A stretch of DNA of 64,000 nucleotides. Origin: Liolophura sinensis (lineage: Eukaryota; Mollusca; Polyplacophora; Chitonida; Chitonidae). The notes below the pieces were generated by a model that did no database searches, had not been told where the DNA came from, and saw only the letters and a program-made list of their open reading frames with translations. Below, one piece after another: positions 61,593 to 64,000 of this stretch. How positions within the stretch are numbered: position 1 is the stretch's first letter; each line of letters begins with the position of its first letter. Where the stretch lies: the NCBI RefSeq assembly GCF_032854445.1, contig NC_088300.1, forward strand, positions 37,035,458 to 37,099,457, in the 5' to 3' direction. Both the position numbers and the translations under genes were made by a program.

Positions 61593-61939
61593 CGTTGTAG
61601 TTAAGTATACTGCACAATTTGACACGAATTTAGTTGTTAGATTGCTTAATCGATACTTTATATGTACTTACTTTCCTTCGAAATACGCGTTATGTCAGTT
61701 GTAAAATACTTACTCAAATAATGCGTTTTTATTAACCGGAGAATGTTAATTATATACTCACTCAACAAAGTAACTGTCCACAATATGAATATATTGTTCT
61801 TCCATTTTCGAATTTATACTGTCTTCCTTTTCATAGTCACAGGACAACCGATTGTCAATGAGCGAACAAAAATGGTTATTCAAGTTACATGAATGTGTTT
61901 TCATGTTTATTGGCGGAGGAAGTGTCAAAATCAGGGTTG

Positions 61940-62425
61940 GCAAGCTCAGTAATGACTGTGTCCACCACCAGTGTCGATAGTTTTGTGTCCATCTCCGTCT
62001 CATTGAAGTGATCAGACGGGCCTGGGTTGCTTGCGGAATCTGCGCCCAGAACCTAGTTAAGTCTCTAGCCAATGCGCCATCGTTTTGGAGTTGGCGTTGC
62101 TGCCGTCTCAATAGTCGTTCAATTTCATCCCAAACATGCTTGGTAGGTGACGTATCAGGTGAATTTGCAGGCCAATGGTCAATACTAAACTTGTTTGCCT
62201 TCCATAAATGCCTTTGTCACACGAGTATTACCCTGCTAAAATGTGATCCCGGGACCGTGACGCAGGAAAGGGACGACAACGTGCGAAAGGTCTGGTCTCG
62301 TTAACCTACAGCGTACATGTTAACGTCAACAACAGAAAAATGACTACGGTGGCGAAATGTGCCACCTCCCAACATCATCACCGACCCGCCGCCAAAACGG
62401 TTTCCCTCGACAACGCATGCGTTTA
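61940..62425 (-). pseudogene. Tc1-like transposase remnant
   Basis: Minus-strand blocks in the expected order: RFGGGSVMMLGGG (like the FGGGSVMVWGG block), VVDVNMYAVG, then WPANSPDTSPTKHVWDEIER, then RFWAQIPQATQARLITSMRR. This is the C-terminal half of a DDE transposase of the Tc1 family. It is inactive: there are stops between blocks, and the usual catalytic Glu in the 'PxEHxWD' block is Lys here. The N-terminal DNA-binding half and terminal repeats were not found. Confidence 0.85.
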
Positions 62426-62747
62426 AGTAACTCTCACACAAACTGCGAGACTTGACGGTTTGTGGGTTTGTGTTTTAGTATATTGGAATGTCTTTGTCGG
62501 CAGATATAGTTAAGAATGATCTGAAAAATGTACACGTTATCTCACTGATCAGATATAATGTGGTGATGACAGTCAGATATACTGTTGGGGCTATATATCT
62601 TCCTCTGTTTACATCACTCTTTTAAATATGTCATTCGCCAACATTCTTGATTTCATATTCATTCAGAAGACATTCTTCATCGATATGGCCCATAAACAGC
62701 ACGACACAATCCATTACACTTGACAACATTTAATTCTTTGAAAAGAA

Positions 62748-62996
62748 TGCCCGAGGTGGTTAGCGCGCCAGCCTCAGGAGCCTCTCACCATGCACTGCGG
62801 TTTTCTGTGAGTTCAAGTCGAGCTCATTATGGCTTTTTCCTGTCTTACGAGAGAAGATCTGCCACAACTGCTGATGGTCGAGGGTTCTCAACGCTCTGCC
62901 CGCTTTCTTCCCACCATAATGCTGGTCGACGTCGTATGAGGGAATGTTCATGAGTATGGCGAAAAACACCAATCAGATAAATAAATAGATTAAGTT
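62748..62996 (+). mobile_element. tRNA-derived SINE, full length
   Basis: A box TGCCCGAGGTGG at the start, followed by 'ttagcgcgccagc', B box 'gagttcaagtc' near 62809-62819, the central block, 'accataatgctggtcgacg' and the tail 'aaaaacaccaatcagataaa' plus AAAT repeats. Confidence 0.9.
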
Positions 62997-63736
62997 AAGG
63001 TAAAAAAAGGCCAACTCATTGTGTGTATTTCTCCTTAAAGAAACAACAGAACAGATGTATATCATAAGATAACACTGTCTTAAACATTGATGCATACATA
63101 CGTATTTTAGTATTTTATTCTAGGAATGACGAGTAATCTTCGTTGATTCACACTCAGCTAGGTTACAACAATGTGAGCTGAACATTTAACCACACCAATA
63201 ATGATTCTAAATTTTATACAACACAAAAAACCGCACACTGACCATTACATACTTTTATAGCCATACTGAGATGTTGACATCGTCACTAATGATAGCACGG
63301 ATCACACGTAGTTATTACACTTTACGATTTTGATGTCTATAAAAGACAAAAAATTCAACGGACTGATTCAACGGAAAACACACTTTTATATATATATATA
63401 TAAAGTACCTTCCGATATATAAGTATTTTGACGTATATATCTGCCTTTCTAACATCTCTTTTGACGATCCTAGAACCACCCTGGACAAATGCCATAAAAT
63501 GTGGACAAACCAGCCTCAGAAAAGTGACAAAGAACGCATCCAAACTCTTGGTTTGACGTGCAAATGTCTTTTTAGTACAAGAATCGTTAGGCACGATAAA
63601 TATATAAATCGCAAAATATGTATAATTGTCCCATTCAAATGACCATCAATTTGATCAAATAAAACCGTTTCCAAAGAACGAAAGTCAATATTTGTTTGGT
63701 TGTTAATGCAGGTGTTTTATGGTCGATTGGCTCGCT
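62997..63736. other. Intergenic, no gene seen
   Basis: AT-rich, with a short (TA)n at 63387-63402. It lies 3' of the GPCR fragment. Confidence 0.55.
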
Positions 63737-64000
63737 TCAACATTGTTGAAACTCGTCTCGCATTTGTTTGCCAGAGAAGACATACAAATAAAAGTTAATG
63801 GCGTAGTTCAGGTCAAATGAGAGATTAGCCAGATCGGGCAATAAGGGCGGGAGGACTCCATCCAGGCAAGACCCCAGAAATCAGGACAAACAAGGCGTTA
63901 GGAACCAGCAAAACAAAGAACGTGAACGTCACCGTGAGAAGCATCTGACTTACTCTTTGGTCGGTGGAGCTGAGTTATGTTTTCCTGTGTTGGTCGAAAA
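63737..64000 (-). pseudogene. Class A GPCR fragment (TM6-TM7), frameshifted, neuropeptide-receptor-like
   Basis: On the minus strand one frame gives DQRVSQMLLTVTFTFFVLLV then PNALFVLISG, a TM6 with its basic cytoplasmic lead-in. A second frame gives LANLSFDLNYAINFYLYVFS then GKQMRDEF, which is TM7 with an NPxxY-like NYxxNFxLY and helix 8, ending in TGA at 63739-63737. A shift of one base between TM6 and TM7, and an in-frame TAA at 63977-63975 eleven codons before the TM6 Met, argue for a decayed copy. The pattern resembles FMRFamide/neuropeptide receptors of lophotrochozoans (recalled knowledge). The rest lies beyond the window, so an assembly error or an intron upstream of TM6 remains possible. 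Confidence 0.65.

Noticed and set aside
62748-62830. Possible functional tRNA genes from A and B boxes (also at 32500, 43274, 54803, 61570)
   Set aside because: The boxes belong to SINE heads. No complete cloverleaf with a paired acceptor stem could be drawn, and each is followed by the SINE body.

Overview
The window is nuclear DNA from an invertebrate animal. Long GT-AG introns, tRNA-derived SINEs, a Penelope-like retroelement, Tc1-like and MITE DNA transposons, and microsatellites show this. The SINE tails (plus-strand 'gtgaaatattcttgagtac', then 'ggcgtaaaacaccaatc' and A/T-rich tetranucleotides) and a second repeat ending in 'aaccccaagca' look like those common in molluscs and other lophotrochozoans. 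The species cannot be fixed from the sequence, and nothing bacterial is present.

Region 1 (1-30.7 kb) is one gene on the plus strand: the 3' eleven exons of an orthologue of KIF26A/KIF26B (kinesin-11 family, VAB-8-like). The visible exons give 4734 coding bases (1577 codons plus stop) with consistent phases at every junction. Exons 1-7 encode the atypical motor domain. Exon 8 (3190 bp) encodes a long Ser-rich, probably disordered tail with three W(V/I)DGP motifs. Exons 9-11 encode the conserved C-terminus ending close to IMMVTCFD. The N-terminal exons and promoter lie left of the window. The introns are mostly plain AT-rich sequence, but hold a 46-bp minisatellite, several foldback hairpins, a G-quadruplex motif and a few SINE pieces. 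A candidate poly(A) signal lies at 30703-30708.

Region 2 (about 31-64 kb) has no confidently intact gene and is rich in mobile elements. It holds eleven copies or pieces of one tRNA-derived SINE, three MITE-like elements (TTAA-flanked at 37.65 kb; 18-bp TIRs and a 5-bp TSD at 51.5 kb, with a truncated sister at 45.1 kb; TA-flanked at 55.3 kb), a broken Penelope-like element (59.0-60.0 kb, minus), a degenerate Tc1-like transposase (61.9-62.4 kb, minus), two minisatellites and several microsatellites. Possible host coding fragments are a membrane-anchored terminal exon (50.58-50.30 kb, minus), a Ser/Thr-rich ORF split by the 51.5-kb MITE, a 99-codon ORF at 40.7 kb, and, at the right edge, a frameshifted neuropeptide-type GPCR fragment (TM6-TM7, minus).

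I did not find a convincing new biological system. The most informative observations are the MITE that can be removed in silico to restore an open frame, the GPCR remnant at the edge, the near-perfect foldback next to the first splice donor, and two places in KIF26 (weak exon-7 donor, short intron 8) where failed splicing would give defined truncated products.
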